A stretch of 64,000 nt of DNA from Calvatia gigantea (GCA_025093985.1 JACAAK010000014.1:2232001-2296000); one strand, 5' to 3'. Shown: positions 14,671 to 27,372, numbered from the stretch's first letter. Made by a program: numbers and translations. The notes: generated by a model from the sequence alone, not told the origin.

Positions 14671-17600
14671 GCACTACCTCACGAGTCAAACAAACTGTAT
14701 CTAGGAATATCAGAAAAATATTACACAATTCCTCAGAAATGAAAGCATGAATTAAACCTAAAAGGGACCATTCAAACTCCAAACAAAGAAATCATGGTCA
14801 ACACTATTGTCGATTCAGGGTGTACCACTAGCAGCATTAGCAAAAAGCTTGTAGATGAAGAATAAATCCCTACAAAAAAACTAGAACAAGAAGTCATGGT
14901 CCTCAATGCCAACAGGACAGCAAACCAAGGAGGAAAGGTCATGGAAATGGCCACTATCAAGATGGAAATCAAGGGGCACAAGGAGATGATCGAAACATCA
15001 GTAGTCCAACTCCAAGACAGAATGGAAATATTTCTAGGACACAATTGGTTGACCAAACATAACCCCGAAGTGGACTGGAAAAAGGGAGAAATCAAATTCA
15101 CCTAGTGCCCACCAGATTGCCACTTTCCACACCAGAATATCCAGGTCACCCAAAAAATCCAAAGCATGGCCATCACAGAAGACATATGGGAAGAAGAAGA
15201 TGAGCCTGACCCAACCGAACCAGCAGACCTGCCAGACTACATTCAACCGTTCACACATCTGTTTAACAAAACCACCTTCAATAAACTACTGCAACAAACG
15301 GAATGGGACTACAAAATAATCCTAACTAAAGATGCACCCAAAGAAATAAGTGCCGGAACATATAATATGACAATCAAGGAACAGGACAAACTCAAGGCCT
15401 TCATTAAGGAGAACCTCGAGTCAGAACACATATGACCATCAAAATCTCCATATACAGCCCCCACCTTCTTCATACCAAAGAAAGATGGATTGAAATGACT
15501 AATCCAGGACTATAGACAACTAAACAACATAGTAGTAAAAGACAAAACACTACTGCCCAGGATCGGAGAAGTTATTGACAAATTGGGAAAAGCAAAATAC
15601 TTCAACAAGCTCGATATCATTTGGGGATACAACAACATCTGGATCAAGGAAGAAGATGAATGGAAGGCAGCATTTTTGACCAACGAAGGATTGTTTGAAC
15701 CAACCGTAATGTACTTTGGGCTAAGCAACTCACCCAGAACATTCTCCAGGATGATGACCAGTATCTTTTGAGACCTACTGCAAAACGGAGACATTGTAAA
15801 CTACATGGACTGATTTCGCAATTCCAGGAGATACCAAAGAACAACTAAAAGAAAGAACAATATGCTTCTTGACATGAGCAGCGGAATACAACCTCTGCTT
15901 TAAATGGACAAAATGCATATTCAATGCTGAAGAAATTCCCATGTTAGGAGTAAAAATAGGACATGGATGCATTGAAATGGAGGAGAAGGTCAAGGCTGTA
16001 CAGGATTGGCTAGAACCCAAAAACAAAAAGGGAGTGGAACACTTCCTAGATTTTGCAAACTACTACTGCCAGTTCATCAAGAACTTTAGTAAAATTGTGA
16101 CCCCACTCAATCAGCTCAAAGGAGCTGTTCAATGGAAATGGGAAGAAGAACACCAGTTAGCATTTGACAAATTAAAGTGAAGAATCACAGAAGAACCCAC
16201 CCTCACACTGCCACAAAGAAAGGGACAATTCTGAGTAGAAGTCAATGCCTCAAACTATGCACTAGGAGGAGTCCTATCACAAGAACAAGACAAGAAATGG
16301 CACCTGATTGCATTCACGTCATGAACACTCTCCCCAGCAGAACGAAACTACAAGATCTATGACAAGGAATTACTGGCCATTATCCACACCTTAAAAGAAT
16401 GGCAACACTATCTACTAGACACAGAGGAAAAATTCGAAATCTGGATGGACCACAAGAATCTCAAGTACTACAGAGAACCCCAGAAGCTTAATGGATGACA
16501 AGCAAGATGGTACTTAAGATTACAGGACTATGACTTCACATTACAATATATGCCAGGCAAGTCAAACACAAAGGCAGACTTATTGTCCAGAATTTGCCAA
16601 GAACCAGATGAGGAAAACGATGAAGTAATTACCATGATCCGGAAAAGCTGGCTACAAAACAAACCAGGAGATGAGGATGGATCCAAAGAAACTATCCTAC
16701 TCTGCACAGAATTATTCATCACACTGACATTCATGGACCAGATAAAAGCAAATCACCGAAAAGATATGATCATCACTATGAAGCTTCTAAACAAAGAACC
16801 TGACATCACAGAACATAATGGAATCATCTACAGGGGAAACAGCATGTATGTGCCACTAGACCCCACACTTCGTGAAGAAATCCTGCAACAATATCATGAT
16901 GCACCAGATGCAGGACACCCAGGACAATATAAGATGATCGAACTGATCACCAGGGACTATTGGTGGCCATCCATACAAAACGATGCCAGGAAATATGTCA
17001 AAGGATGTCAGAACTATCAAAGGAACAAACCTCATATTGCATCATTAAAAATGCCACTACACCTGCTCCCAATACTGAATGGGCCATGGGAAGAGATAAG
17101 CATTGACCTCATCAGGCCACTACCAGAATCAGAAGGAAAAGATGCGATCCTGGTAGTTGTCAACTGATTCACAAAAATAATATAACTCATGCTGACAAAA
17201 ACAGATGTATCATCAAAAGGAATCACACAGCTTTACAGGGACAAAATATGGAAGCTACATGGGGTACCATGAAAAGTCCTCAGTGACCAAGGACCACAGT
17301 TCACATCAGAATTCACCAGAGAATTGTTCAAAGGATTGGGAATAGAACGAACTCTATTGACAGCCTACTATCCCCAAACAGACAGACAAACAGAATGAAT
17401 CAACTGAGAGGTTGAAATGTACCTTTGCCTATACTGCAACTATGAACAAAACAACTGGGTAAATTGGCTACCCATGGCTGAGTTCCAGTACAATGACAAG
17501 AGGTACAGCAGAACACAGGAAACACTGTTCTACCTCAATTATGGGTGGCACCCCTGGAAAGGGAAAGACCACGGAGTAATGAACAACCCCAGTAGCACCA

Positions 17601-18198
17601 AATTCCTGAAACAACTATGGAATGCAAGAGAGAACTCCGTAGTGGCACTACGATCATATCAAGAAAAGATGAAACAGACTCACAACAACAGCAAGCTGCA
17701 CTATAACGCTGATATCAAGTCAGTGATGAAGTATGGTTAGAGAATGCAAATATCCATACCAATCAGCCATCAAAGAAGCTAGGCCAGAAAAGGTATGGAC
17801 CTTTCCAAATCAAGGAAAAGATAGGAAAAGTGGCATACTGGCTCGCATTACCAGAAGGATGGGCCATCCATGATGTGTTTAATGAGCAGTTGTTAACCCC
17901 AGTACAGAAAGCAACATTCCCAAGACAGTGGAAGCTACCAGCACCCAACCCAGTGATCATCAATAATAAAGAAGAATATGAGGTAGAGGAGATCTGAGGA
18001 CAATGAAAATGAGGACAGGACTATCAATTCCTGGTATACTGGAAGGAATATGACAACGAGGATGATATGTGGACAGTGGAGTCAAACCTGACAAATGCTC
18101 AAGACGCAATAGCAGATTACCAAAAGAGGCATCCAGAGGATACCCATAAAAAGAGGGGCAGAAAAACCAAAAATTCATCACCCAACCAAAGAAACTAA
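14650..18198 (+). pseudogene. pol of copy A2
   Basis: Protease (IVDSGCTTSSISKKL), RT (LPRIGEVIDKLGKAKYFNKLDIIWGYNN; YMD then a frameshift), RNase H ([23 protein letters not shown]), integrase (HPGQYKMIELI...YVKGCQNYQRNK with the second zinc Cys lost; ISIDLIRPLPES; SDQGPQFTSEF) and chromodomain are all recognisable. TGA stands where other copies or the family have Arg or Trp (GQF*VEV, VN*FTK, VP*KVLS, TE*IN*EVE). The pol frame starts within the gag end, one base back, and stops TAA at 18196-18198. Confidence 0.9.
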
Positions 18199-18204
18199 CC
18201 AGAC

Positions 18205-18975
18205 ATGCCTTCCTCCCAAGCCAACCATGTCACTATCCACTCCCTCATCCACCCCAACCCAACCACAATCTCCTCCATTCCCCTCCCAGAACCAGACAAC
18301 AGCCAAGCACCTGCTCTCCAGGGCACTCATTACAACCTCACTACCACACCATCCTCAGCACAGGGACTCCTGGAATCCCTATTAAAGGATGTCGACAAAG
18401 CCACCAACAGTGAAATAGAAACCATCACTGCCCAAAACAAGTGACTAATCGTCAACTGACACATTGCCCTTGCTACTGCATGTATTACCTTTGCCGACAT
18501 GTATGCAGGGTTTGCCAATGCATCCTCATCCACAAATCAGTACATCCCCACCATCTTCTGAGCCCTAGACCAATCCACGCTCACACCCAGCAAACAAGAC
18601 CGTGTCCACAGCCTCCACAATCGCATCAACCTCAGACTTGAGGTATTCAAACACCTCAACATTGCTGACATATTCCTGGAGCTTGCCAATGTAGCCATGA
18701 ATTTCCTTAGACACTGACAAGACCACTGAGGATCCAGAGATCGATGCCCTTGTTGACAGGATCCATAGTACCCTCTCTGAACTACACAGTATGATCAACC
18801 CCATGCCACTGACCTGATCCAATATACCCATGAATGAAGAAACTACTGTCTCCATGAAGGAGGAAGTTAACTCACTCTGCCATTTCATAAAAACCATTAC
18901 TCTACCACAACTTGTATCAGTTTTTCTCCTACCTGCAAGGTTCTGCACTGTGTTACCAGGCCAAGAAAAGGACCA
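18205..18975 (+). pseudogene. ORF3 of copy A2 (3' truncated)
   Basis: It starts MPSSQANHVTIHSLIHP, 6 nt after the pol TAA. Conserved segments LLESLLKDVDKATNSEIE, STLTPS and a degraded EEVNSL region are present, with TGA breaks. Similarity ends at about 18975, where the sequence jumps into the middle of the 3' LTR, so the ORF3 end, polypurine tract and LTR start are deleted. Confidence 0.7.
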
Positions 18976-19189
18976 TTCCAGCTATGACTCCTGTTAACTA
19001 CTGTACCAACCTGATTGGACATTTCGCATAGTTACCCTATCCATTCAACTGGATGGCTCTCTATATTTAAGCATACATACATCCACTGTATTTGGTATGC
19101 TTAACCACCTTTGTTTTCTCTCCCCTTACTTGCCCTCAAGTCTTAGCCCAAGCTGTAACCTGAGGTCTTATCAGACTAAGGTCATAACA
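18976..19189 (+). repeat. 3' LTR of copy A2 (5' truncated)
   Basis: It joins the 5' LTR sequence from CCAGCTATGACTCC onward and ends GGTCATAACA at 19189. It contains the TATATTTAA box (from 19062) and the start motif ATGCTTAACCA (19097-19107), 35 nt apart. Confidence 0.9.
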
Positions 19190-19194
19190 ACTGG

Positions 19195-20764
19195 GGTGGT
19201 TGCATGAACCTTCGTTGTGGGGGGTTAGGTCATCTAGGAGGTGGTTTTTCCTTGGTCAGGTTTGGGTCAGGATTTGGACAGTTGCTAATGAGATGTCTGA
19301 ATTTTCCATATCCTATACATTTTCCTGCTTTGTAGTGAGCAACTTGCTCAGCAGTAAATACAGCATTTAGTTGTAACTCAGGGTCATTGGGGTCATAGTT
19401 TTCATAGGTGTGGTCTGATTCCTGTTTGGGGTAGTATGGTTCCTCATCTTCATAAAGTAGTTTGTAAGGGTCTTGAGGTTCCATTTGTATTTCATGTATC
19501 ATTCATGAGGGTCGGTTATTTGACTGAAAATGAGTGTGATAATTTTGTTGAGGGAAGTGTGGTGGTTGGTAGGGGTTTGGGTTTTAGGGGAAATTTCTAG
19601 GCCACATTGCATCAGCTTGACGATTGACTGAGTCTCATTGTACTATGTCAGTGTACCATTCAGCAATGGTTTCAGGTGGCCCTTCTTTCCTGGTCCACAC
19701 TTCTCTTGCTAGAGAAGGATTGAGTCCCCATTTGTATTGTTTGATTAATGCTTTGTTGTCCTGAATTCCTCCAATAGAGGCGAGGAATTGAAATTTGAGG
19801 TTGAAGTCCATGGCAGAAGATTTGCTCTGTTTTAGTTCATACCATTGTCTTCATGCTGTAATTTGTTCGTTGACTGGGGTGAAGTGTTTTAGGATTTCAA
19901 TTTCGAATTCATCAAATATAGAATATATCTAAGGAATAGGTCTTCCTTGAGCATTGGTGATTCGGCTTTTGTAGTATTGTTCTGACCAAGATCCTGCTTT
20001 CCCTTCAACCATGAGGCCGAGAATGAATCTGATCTGTCATTGGTCATCCATAAATGCTCTGGGGTTCATTTCGAGGTAGTTTTTGATGAGCATCCACCAA
20101 GTTTTGAATCTTGGGTTAGTTCCATTGAAATTGGGAGGTTTTTGTCCAATTTCCTTTGAGTTTCCATTGTTTCCTACAAATTGAATGGTGGGAGTACAGT
20201 GTCTTTGTCGACCTCCTCCAAGGGAGAAAGAGGACAGAGTGGATGAACCATGGCTGGAGTTTCATGATAGGGGAGGGGAGAGAGAGGGTGCTCTTCCTTG
20301 TTGACCTCTATAGGGAAAAGGATCTCCTCCTGGAGGCCTTCATTGTCTGATTCCAAAGATGGGAGTTGTGGCTCCTGATTGGGATAGTGGTGGTTGATTG
20401 GTTGATTCAATGTTAGTTTCAGTTTGCATTTGAGTTGAAGTAGCTATTGTTTTGATTTCTGGATGAATTAGGTTCTTGTGATTCAAAACCAGGGATGTCT
20501 GGGTATTCAAGGGTGTCTGGAGTGTATAAAAGATGGGTTCCTTCTCAATTGAGGATGTCTTGGAAATTAGATAGATGTTCGGGCAGCTGATGGAATGTTT
20601 CTTTGTCAGAGTTGTCTTCAAGGATGGATGGTAGGGTTTGGGGGTTTTCAATTCCAAATTGGGAAGGAGATACGGCTCTGGACAGTATCTGTGGTGGTGA
20701 TTTCTGAGGTGGGTCCTGCTCAGGCAAATCAGATCAAAAATAGTCGAACTTGCCACTTTGTAAT
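19195..20764 (-). pseudogene. Family-B gag (capsid and zinc knuckle)
   Basis: On the minus strand a Pro/Ser-rich N-terminal part (LPEQDPPQKSPPQ) is followed by a retrotransposon gag core, QKPPNFNGTNPRFKTWWMLIKN with IRFILGLMVEGKAGSW, and later QWYELKQSKSSAMDFNLKFQFLASIGG. A Cys/His knuckle remnant (CIGYGKFRHLISNC, expected CxxC) sits near 19270. TGA codons interrupt it. The core matches the common fungal gag pattern (FxGxxxxFxxWW, then FxxGxxxGxAxxW). It lies between copies A2 and A3; its N-terminus continues at 27131 onward. Confidence 0.8.
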
Positions 20765-20769
20765 GTTCT

Positions 20770-21075
20770 TGTTATGACCTTAGTCTGAGTAAACCTCAGG
20801 TTGTAACTTAGGCTAAGACTTGAGGGCAAGTAAGGGGAGGAGAACAAGAGGTGGTTAAGCATACCAATACAGTGGGTGTATGTATGCTTAAATACTGAGA
20901 GTCATCCAGTTGAATGGATGGGGTAACTACATGAAATGTCCGGTAAAGTAAGCGTAGTAGTTAGTTCAAGTCATAACCAGAGATCGCTCAACAGAAATAA
21001 GTGAAACAGATGTACTGGTGGTATAGAAATGCAGACAAGCACAGAGCATGGTATGATTGGTGGAAATCTATAACA
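20770..21075 (-). repeat. 3' LTR of copy A3
   Basis: It starts TGTTATGACCTTAG and ends CTATAACA, next to a purine-rich tract (TTGGGGGGTAT on the minus strand). By hand it differs from 26819-27125 at about 20 positions, mostly transitions. Confidence 0.95.
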
Positions 21076-21100
21076 ATACCCCCCAATTTGGCTTTATGCC

Positions 21101-22091
21101 TCAGGAAGCTTTGTCAAAGTCACCATTGACTACGGCAGAGGTGAGGGCTTTCTTGGTGGCTCCAATAAGGTATTTTCCATCATTCAAACATGTGAAGAAG
21201 ACAGGCAAGTGGCTTCGACTGTCCTGATGGATAGGGACTGGGATGCCATTGAATGGGAAGTCAGTTGTGGTGGAGTTGTCCCAATAGTTCTTGACTATTG
21301 TTTTCCAGTAGTAGTTGGTCCTTTTCTTGTCCTGGTAATACAGTGCAGGAATCTTGCAGGAAGGAGAAAAACCGATACAAGTTATGGTGGAGTAATTGTT
21401 TTTATGAACGTGGCGGAGTGAGTTGACTTCTTCCTTCATGGAGACGGTTGTTTCTTCATCCATGGGCATGTCAGATTAGGTCAGTGGTGTGGGGTTGATC
21501 ATGGTGTGGAGCTCAGAGAGGGTACTGTAGGATCCTGTCAATGAGGGCAGTCGATCTCTGGATCTTCAGTGGTCTTATTACGTCTAAGTAGATTCATAGC
21601 TACGTTGGCGAGCTCCAGGAAGATGTTGGTGATGTCGAGGTGTTTGAATACTTCTAATCTGAGGTCGATGTAGGTTGTGGAGACTGTGGACATGGTCTTG
21701 TTCACTAGGTGTGAGCGTGGATTGTTCTAGAGCTCGGAAGATGGTGGGAATGTGTTGATTGGTGGATGAGGATGTATTGGCAAACCCTGCATACATGTTG
21801 GCGAAGGTGATGCATGTGGTAGCAAGGGCGATGTGCCTATTGACAACTAGCCATTTATTTTGGGTGGTGATGGTTTCTATTTCATTGTTGGTGGCCTTGT
21901 CAATGTCTTTTAGTAGGGATTCAAGGAGTCCCTGTGCTGGGGATGGCATAGTGGTGAGGTTGTAACGAGTGCCTTGAGAGGCAGGTGCTTGACTGTTGCC
22001 TGGCTCTGGAAGGGGGACAGAGGAGATTGTGGTTGGATTGGAGTGGATGAAGGGAATGAATAGTGACACAGTTGGCTTGGGAGGAAGACAT
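21101..22091 (-). pseudogene. ORF3 of copy A3
   Basis: ATG at 22091 follows the pol TAG (22098-22100) by 6 nt. It is open for about 165 codons from the start (segments LLESLLKDIDKATNNEIE, TTQNKWLVVNRHIALATTCITFANMYAGFANTSSSTNQHIPTIF, LEQSTLTPSEQDHV). After a frameshift it ends with MDEETTVSMKEEVN and DFPFNGIPVPI. This is the best-preserved ORF3 and gives the QNKWLVVN motif without stops. No known domain is recognised. Confidence 0.72.
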
Positions 22092-22097
22092 GTCTGG

Positions 22098-25000
22098 CTA
22101 GTTTCTTTGGTTTGGTGATGATTTTTTGATTCTTCTATCCCCCTTTTTATAGGTATTCTCCAGATGCCTCTTTTGGTAGTCCAGTATTGTGTCTTGAGCA
22201 TTTGTCAGGTTGGATTCCGCTGTCCACATATCTTCTTCATTGCTGTATCCTTTCCAGTGGACTAGGAATTGATAGCCCTTCCATGTTTCCTTCGTCCATG
22301 GATTTCCTCTACCTCATACTCTTCTTTATTGTTGATGATGATCAGGTCAGGTGCTGATGGCTGTTTCTGACTCAGGAACTTGGCCTTATGGGCTGGTGAC
22401 AGGAGCTGTTCATTGAATACATCATGGATGGCCCATCCCTCTGGTAAAGCTAGCTAGTATGCCGCTTCTCCTATCTTTCCTTAATAAGGAAAGGCCCATA
22501 CCTGTTTTTGGCCTAGCTTCTTTGATGTCTGATTGGTATGGATGTTGGTGTTCTCCAGCCATACTGCATTGCCTACTTGATGTGTCATGGTGTGGGTTTT
22601 ACTGTGGTCATGTTGTTGTTTTATCTTTTCTTGATATGTCTGTAGTGCTAATGCAGCATTATCTTGGGTGTCCTGAAGGTGTTGTAGGAATTCAGTGGCG
22701 ATGGAGTTGTTTGTTGCTGGTTTATTCTTGCCCTTCCATGGGTTTCTCCCATAGTTTAGGAAAAATGGCATTTCCTGTATCCCTCCGTGTCATTTGTCAT
22801 TGTATTGGAATTCTGCAATGGGGAGCCATTCTGCCCAGTCGTTTTGGTCATAATTGCAGTACAGGCAGGATGTATGTTTCCACTTCCCTGTTAATGTGTT
22901 CTGTTTGCCCATCGGTTTGTGGGTGATACACTGTGGATAGGTTTCATTCTATACCAAGTCCTTTGAATAGCTCTTTTGTGAATTCTGATGTGAACTAGGG
23001 TCCTCAGTCACTTAGCACCTTTCTTGGCAATCTGTGTAGCTTCCTATATATCATCTCGATAGATCCTTGTAACATCCTTGGATGAAACATCCATTGTTGT
23101 TGCTATGAGTCAGTATCATCTTTGTAAACCAATTGACAATGACTAGTATCATGTCTTTTCCTTCCAATTCTGGCAGTGGCCCGATCATGTTGATGCTGAT
23201 TTCTTCCCAAGGCCCTTTTGGTATAGGGAGGGGATGAAGTGGCGATTTGAGTGGCATTATTCTAGCTTTGTTTCTCTGGCAGGCTTGGCATCCTTGGATA
23301 TACCTTTTTACATCTTTTCTCATTGTTGGCCACCAGTAGTTGTGGTTGATTAGTTCCATCATCCTATGCTGACCTGGGTGTCCTGCGTCCAGGGTGTCAT
23401 GATATTGCACCAGAACTTCTTCCCATAGTTTTGGGTCAGGTGGGACATATGCACTATTTTATCTGTAGGTAATTCCATGCTCCTCAGTGAGCTTAGAACC
23501 TGGTTTTCTTAATTTGGTGAGAACTGCTGTCTCACGCTGGGGCTTGTTCTGGATCTATTCTAGGAATGTTGGCTCAAGAAACAATTCTGCTTGTAAGAGT
23601 ACTGTGTCGTCTATGTTTCCTGTTTGTAGCCAACTTTCTCGGATCATGGTGACTAGCTTGTCTTCTTGTCCTTCTGGTATTTGGTGGATTCGGGATAATA
23701 AGTTGGCCTTCGTAGTTTGTTTTTCCAGGTACGTGTCACAGTGTGAAGTCATAGTCCTGTAAGCATAGGTACCATCGAGCTTGTCATCTGTTCAGTTTTT
23801 GCGGTTCTTGGTAGTATTTTAAGTTTTCGTGGTCAGTCCAGATTTCAAATCTTTCTTCAGCATCTAGTAGGTAATGTCTCCACTCCTTCAGGGTGTGGAT
23901 GATTGCCAAGAGCTCTTTGTCATATATTTCGTAGTTTCACTCTGCCGGTGAAAGTGTTCGTGATGTGAAGGTGATTGGGTGCCATTTGTCCTCCTGTAGT
24001 TGCGATAGTACACCTCTTAACGCGTAGTCTGATGCATTGACTTCTACCCTGAACTGTCCTTGTCTTTGTAGTAGGGTTAACACGGGCTCTTTGGTGATGC
24101 ACTTTTTAAGGTGATCAAAGGCTGTCTAGTGTTCTTAATTCCATTCCCATGTGGATGCTCCCTTGAGTTTGTTTAGTGGTCCTGTAATCTTGCTGAAGTT
24201 TTTGATGAAATGTCAGTAGTAGTTGGCAAAGCCTAGGAACCTTTCTACTCCTTTTGTGTTTTTTGGTTCTGGCCAGTCTCGCACCGATTTGACCTTTTCT
24301 TTTTCCATTTCAATTCACCCATGCCCCACTTTGACTCCTAACATAGGGATTTCCTCTGTGTCGAGGATACATTTGGTTCATTTGAAACATAGATTGTATT
24401 GTGCTGCATGCTCCAGGAACTGTACTGTCTGTTCTTTTAGTTGTTCCTTGGTGTTGCCAGGAATGGCAAAGTCATCCATATAGTTCACAATATCTCCGTT
24501 TTGCAATAGGTCATGGAAAATGCTTGTCATCATCCTGGAAAAGGTCCCCAGTGAGTTGCTGAGTCTGAAATACATGACTGTTGGCTTGAAGAGCCCTTTG
24601 TTGGTGAGGAACACTGCTTTCCATTTGTCTCCTTCCTTGATTCTAACATTGTTATATCCCCAAATGATATCGAGCTTGTTGAAATACTTGGCTTTTCCAA
24701 GCTTGTCAATTACCTCACCAATTCTTGGCAGTGGTGTTTTGTCCTTGATTACCACATTGTTTAATCACCTATAGTCCTGAATTAATCTCTTGGATCCATC
24801 CTTCTTGGGATAAAGAAGGTTGGTGCTGTATATAGGGATTTTGATGGTCATATTCATCCTGATTCTAGGTTCTCTTTGATGAATGCTTTGAGTTCGTCCT
24901 GTTCTTTGACCATCATGTTGTAAGTTCCTGTGCTTATCTCCTTTGGGGTGTCCTCCATTAGGATTATTTTATAGTCCCATTCAGTTTATTCTGGGAGTTT

Positions 25001-25637
25001 ATTGAACATTGTTTTGTTGAACAGATGCGTGAATGGTTGTACTATAGTCTGGTAAATCTTCTGGTTTGGTTGGGTCTGGTTTGTCTTCTTCTTCCCATAA
25101 ATCTTCTGTAGTGGCCATATTCCATATTTTTTCTGTGATGGGGATGTTTTGGTGGGGGAATTGGCAGTTTGGTGGGCACTGGGTGAACTTGATTTCTCCA
25201 TTATTCCAGTCTACCTCTGGGTTATGTTTGACCAGCCAGTCATGTCCCAGGAAGACCTCTGTGCAGTCTTGTAGTTGTACAACTGACACTTCAATTTGTT
25301 CTTTGTGTCCTTGGATATCTATGTCAATTGTGGCTGTTTCTGTTACTTTGCTGCCCTGGTTTGGTGTTCTGTCCATGTTTAATACCAAGATTTGTTGTTC
25401 CAGTTTTCAGGTGGGAAGTTTTTCCTCATCTACCAGTTTTTTGCTGATGCTGCTGGTTGTGCACCCTGAGTCGACAATTGTGTCCACCATTATCTCTTTT
25501 CTTGCTGTTTGTATTTTCCCTTTTAGGTTTAGTTCGTACTTTCTTCTCTGAGGAATTATGTAGAATTTGTCTGATATCCTAAATACAAGCTTTCTGACTC
25601 TCGAGGTAGTGCCTACTCAGAGTCTTCAGAAAAATCC
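22098..25637 (-). pseudogene. pol of copy A3
   Basis: Protease (TIVDSGCTTSSISKKL), RT with intact NYMDDFAIPGNTKEQL, RNase H, integrase (HPGQHRMMELI...CQACQRNK; ISINMIGPLPE; QTDGQTE) and a chromodomain with damaged reading frame are present on the minus strand. TGA interrupts several blocks (SPAE*NYE, GIE*NLS, LNR*QARW). The stop is TAG at 22098-22100. Confidence 0.9.
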
Positions 25638-26738
25638 TTCCTTTCTTCATTGACTTCCTCTACTCCTCAGACCTGTATTTTCTTTGGTGCAGTGCAGGCT
25701 TTTGCTATGTGGCCTGTTTTTCCACAGTTGTAGTAGATTAACTCCTTGGGTTTCTTGCAATCTTTGGCCATATGTCCGAAGATGCCACAATTATAGCATT
25801 TAGGTTTTCCTTCAGTGTTGAAAATGTGGCATCAGGCTTCCTATTTCCATTGGTTCTCCCATTCCTCTATAGGTTGTTCTGGTGTTGGTTTTCTTATCTC
25901 CTTGGTATTCTGATGCTTTGTATCCTTGTCCTATGGTGAGGATGGCTTCTGTCCATTCTGCATAGGTGTCTGGCCTGGTGCTAGGTGGGTAGCCTGTGAT
26001 AGTGTGGATGATGTCTTGCCTGGCATTTTTCTTGAGTAGGAACATTGTGTGCTTGTTATCTGTTTTCACCTTGCTTTTTAGGACTTGGAATTCAATTAGG
26101 TAGTTGGCAGTATTCCTGTTTCCTTGTTTGAACTTCTCGATTTGCCATTCCGCTTTACTGTTCAAGGCATCATTGGAGAAGGTTTTCCTAAAGTCTTTGG
26201 AAAATGCTTTCCAGTCCACTGAGTCTTCTCCATCTAAGATTTGTAGGGCCTTCATTGCCACATAGGCTCCTGCTGTTCCTCCTCTCAGTCTAGCTAAGAC
26301 TGCTATGGCTTTATCATCTGCTGAAACTATTTTGTTGAACTTCATGAAGAGTGTCATTGCTCTCCACCAGTCATCAAACTTGGTACAGGTGCCATTGAAA
26401 AACCCCGGGTCTGGCACTAAGCCTTTCCCACTGGGTGCTGTCACGGGTACTACTGTATTGTCGGTCATGTTGGAGTCGGTCTCTGATTCTGTTTCATCTG
26501 AGCTTGATTTGTCTGATTTCTCCTGATGGACTAACTCTTCCTCTACTAGGTTAAGTTCATTTAGAAGTTCTGATAATACTTCTTCTTCTGCTGGGTTTAC
26601 TCCAGGTTCATCATGTGTTTCTCTGGTTGGCTCTTCAGGTACTTCAGGGTTCCCTGTTTCTTCTTCATCTGATGTTTTGGATTCGTCGTCAGTGACTTCG
26701 AGATTCAGCTCTCTGTATTCATCTGGGTTTGAGCTCAT
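25613..26738 (-). pseudogene. gag of copy A3
   Basis: It starts MSSNPDEYRELN at 26738 and is open for 308 codons through the acidic domain and the whole capsid (FFNGTCTKFDDWWRAMTLFMKFNKI to TEAILTIGQGYKASEYQ). A short frameshift then precedes two CCHC knuckles ([14 protein letters not shown], then [14 protein letters not shown] with its first Cys changed to Tyr). The stop is at 25613-25615. This is the most intact gag of the three. Confidence 0.9.
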
Positions 26739-26805
26739 ATACTAGCTCCTAGGTTGTCTTTTGTTCAGGCCTGTTTCAGCCTACTCCTTGCAAGGTGAGG
26801 TGGGG

Positions 26806-26816
26806 ATGCTTAACCA
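26806..26816 (-). promoter_or_regulatory. Self-priming PBS of copy A3
   Basis: ATGCTTAACCA on the plus strand (TGGTTAAGCAT in element orientation) is two bases inside the 5' LTR and is complementary to the start motif within that LTR. It is identical to the PBS of A1 and A2. Confidence 0.75.
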
Positions 26817-26818
26817 AA

Positions 26819-27125
26819 TGTTATGACCTTAGTCTGAGTAAACCTCAGATTGCAACTTAGACTAAGACTTGAGGGCAAGTAAGGGGAGAAGAACTAGAGG
26901 TGGTTAAGCATACCAAATACAGTGGGTGTATGTATGCTTAAATACTGAGAGTCATCCAGTTGAATGGATGGGGTAACTACATGAAATGTCCAGTAAGGTA
27001 GGTATAGTAGTTAGTTTGAGTCATAACCAGAGATCACTTGACAGAAATAAGTGAAACAGATGTACTGGTGGTATAGAAATGTAGACAAGCATGGAGCATG
27101 GTATGATCAGTGGAAATCTATAACA
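26819..27125 (-). repeat. 5' LTR of copy A3
   Basis: It starts TGTTATGACC and ends CTATAACA, followed by target duplication GTTCT at 27126-27130. Confidence 0.95.
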
Positions 27126-27130
27126 GTTCT

Positions 27131-27372
27131 TAAGGGTTCTGGTTCAATAGATTTTCTTGTAGGTGCAGATAGCTCTGGGAGTAGTTTTGGTTTTTGGGAT
27201 TGTGTATGTGGGGTGTGATAAATTCTTTCTAAGAATGGCGCTGAAGGTTCTTTTTGTTTGTGAGTATGTTGGGGAGGTGGTGTAGTAGGAGATTTGAGAG
27301 AGTGTTGGGTTGGTGTATGAAACAATCGTTCTGGGAATGACAAGGGAGGGTACAAGGGATGTTTCCTTTTTC
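27131..27372 (-). pseudogene. Family-B gag N-terminal part
   Basis: A Pro/Thr/Lys-rich frame (for example TPTQHSLKSPTTPPPQHTHKQ, LLPELSAPTRKSIEPEPLRT) ends exactly at the right target duplication of A3. With A3 removed it continues into the gag segment at 20764. The true start codon is uncertain; 27355 is the last Met that keeps the frame to the junction. Confidence 0.55.

Larger units (their letters stand above)
13135..19189 (+). mobile_element. Ty3/gypsy chromodomain retrotransposon, copy A2
   Basis: This 6.05-kb plus-strand element has a complete 308-bp 5' LTR and a 3' LTR truncated at its start. Its target duplication is ACCGG (13130-13134) and ACTGG (19190-19194), differing by one C-to-T change. 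It interrupts the family-B gag-pol region. The pol frame carries more than a dozen TGA codons, one TAG, one TAA and a frameshift at YMD, so it is inactive. Confidence 0.95.
20770..27125 (-). mobile_element. Ty3/gypsy chromodomain retrotransposon, copy A3
   Basis: This 6356-bp minus-strand element has 306/307-bp LTRs and an exact target duplication GTTCT (20765-20769 and 27126-27130). It is inserted in family-B gag. Its LTRs differ clearly from those of A1 (for example GTCATCCAGTTGAATGGATG), so A1 and A3 are distinct subfamilies. It keeps intact YMDD and DSGC motifs but has TGA breaks in pol. Confidence 0.95.

Noticed and set aside
13527..18198. TGA read as a sense codon (Arg or Trp) in the retroelements
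   Set aside because: Other copies have CGA or TGG at the same sites, cellular genes here end in TGA, and the LTRs show the same transition decay. Recoding is unnecessary.
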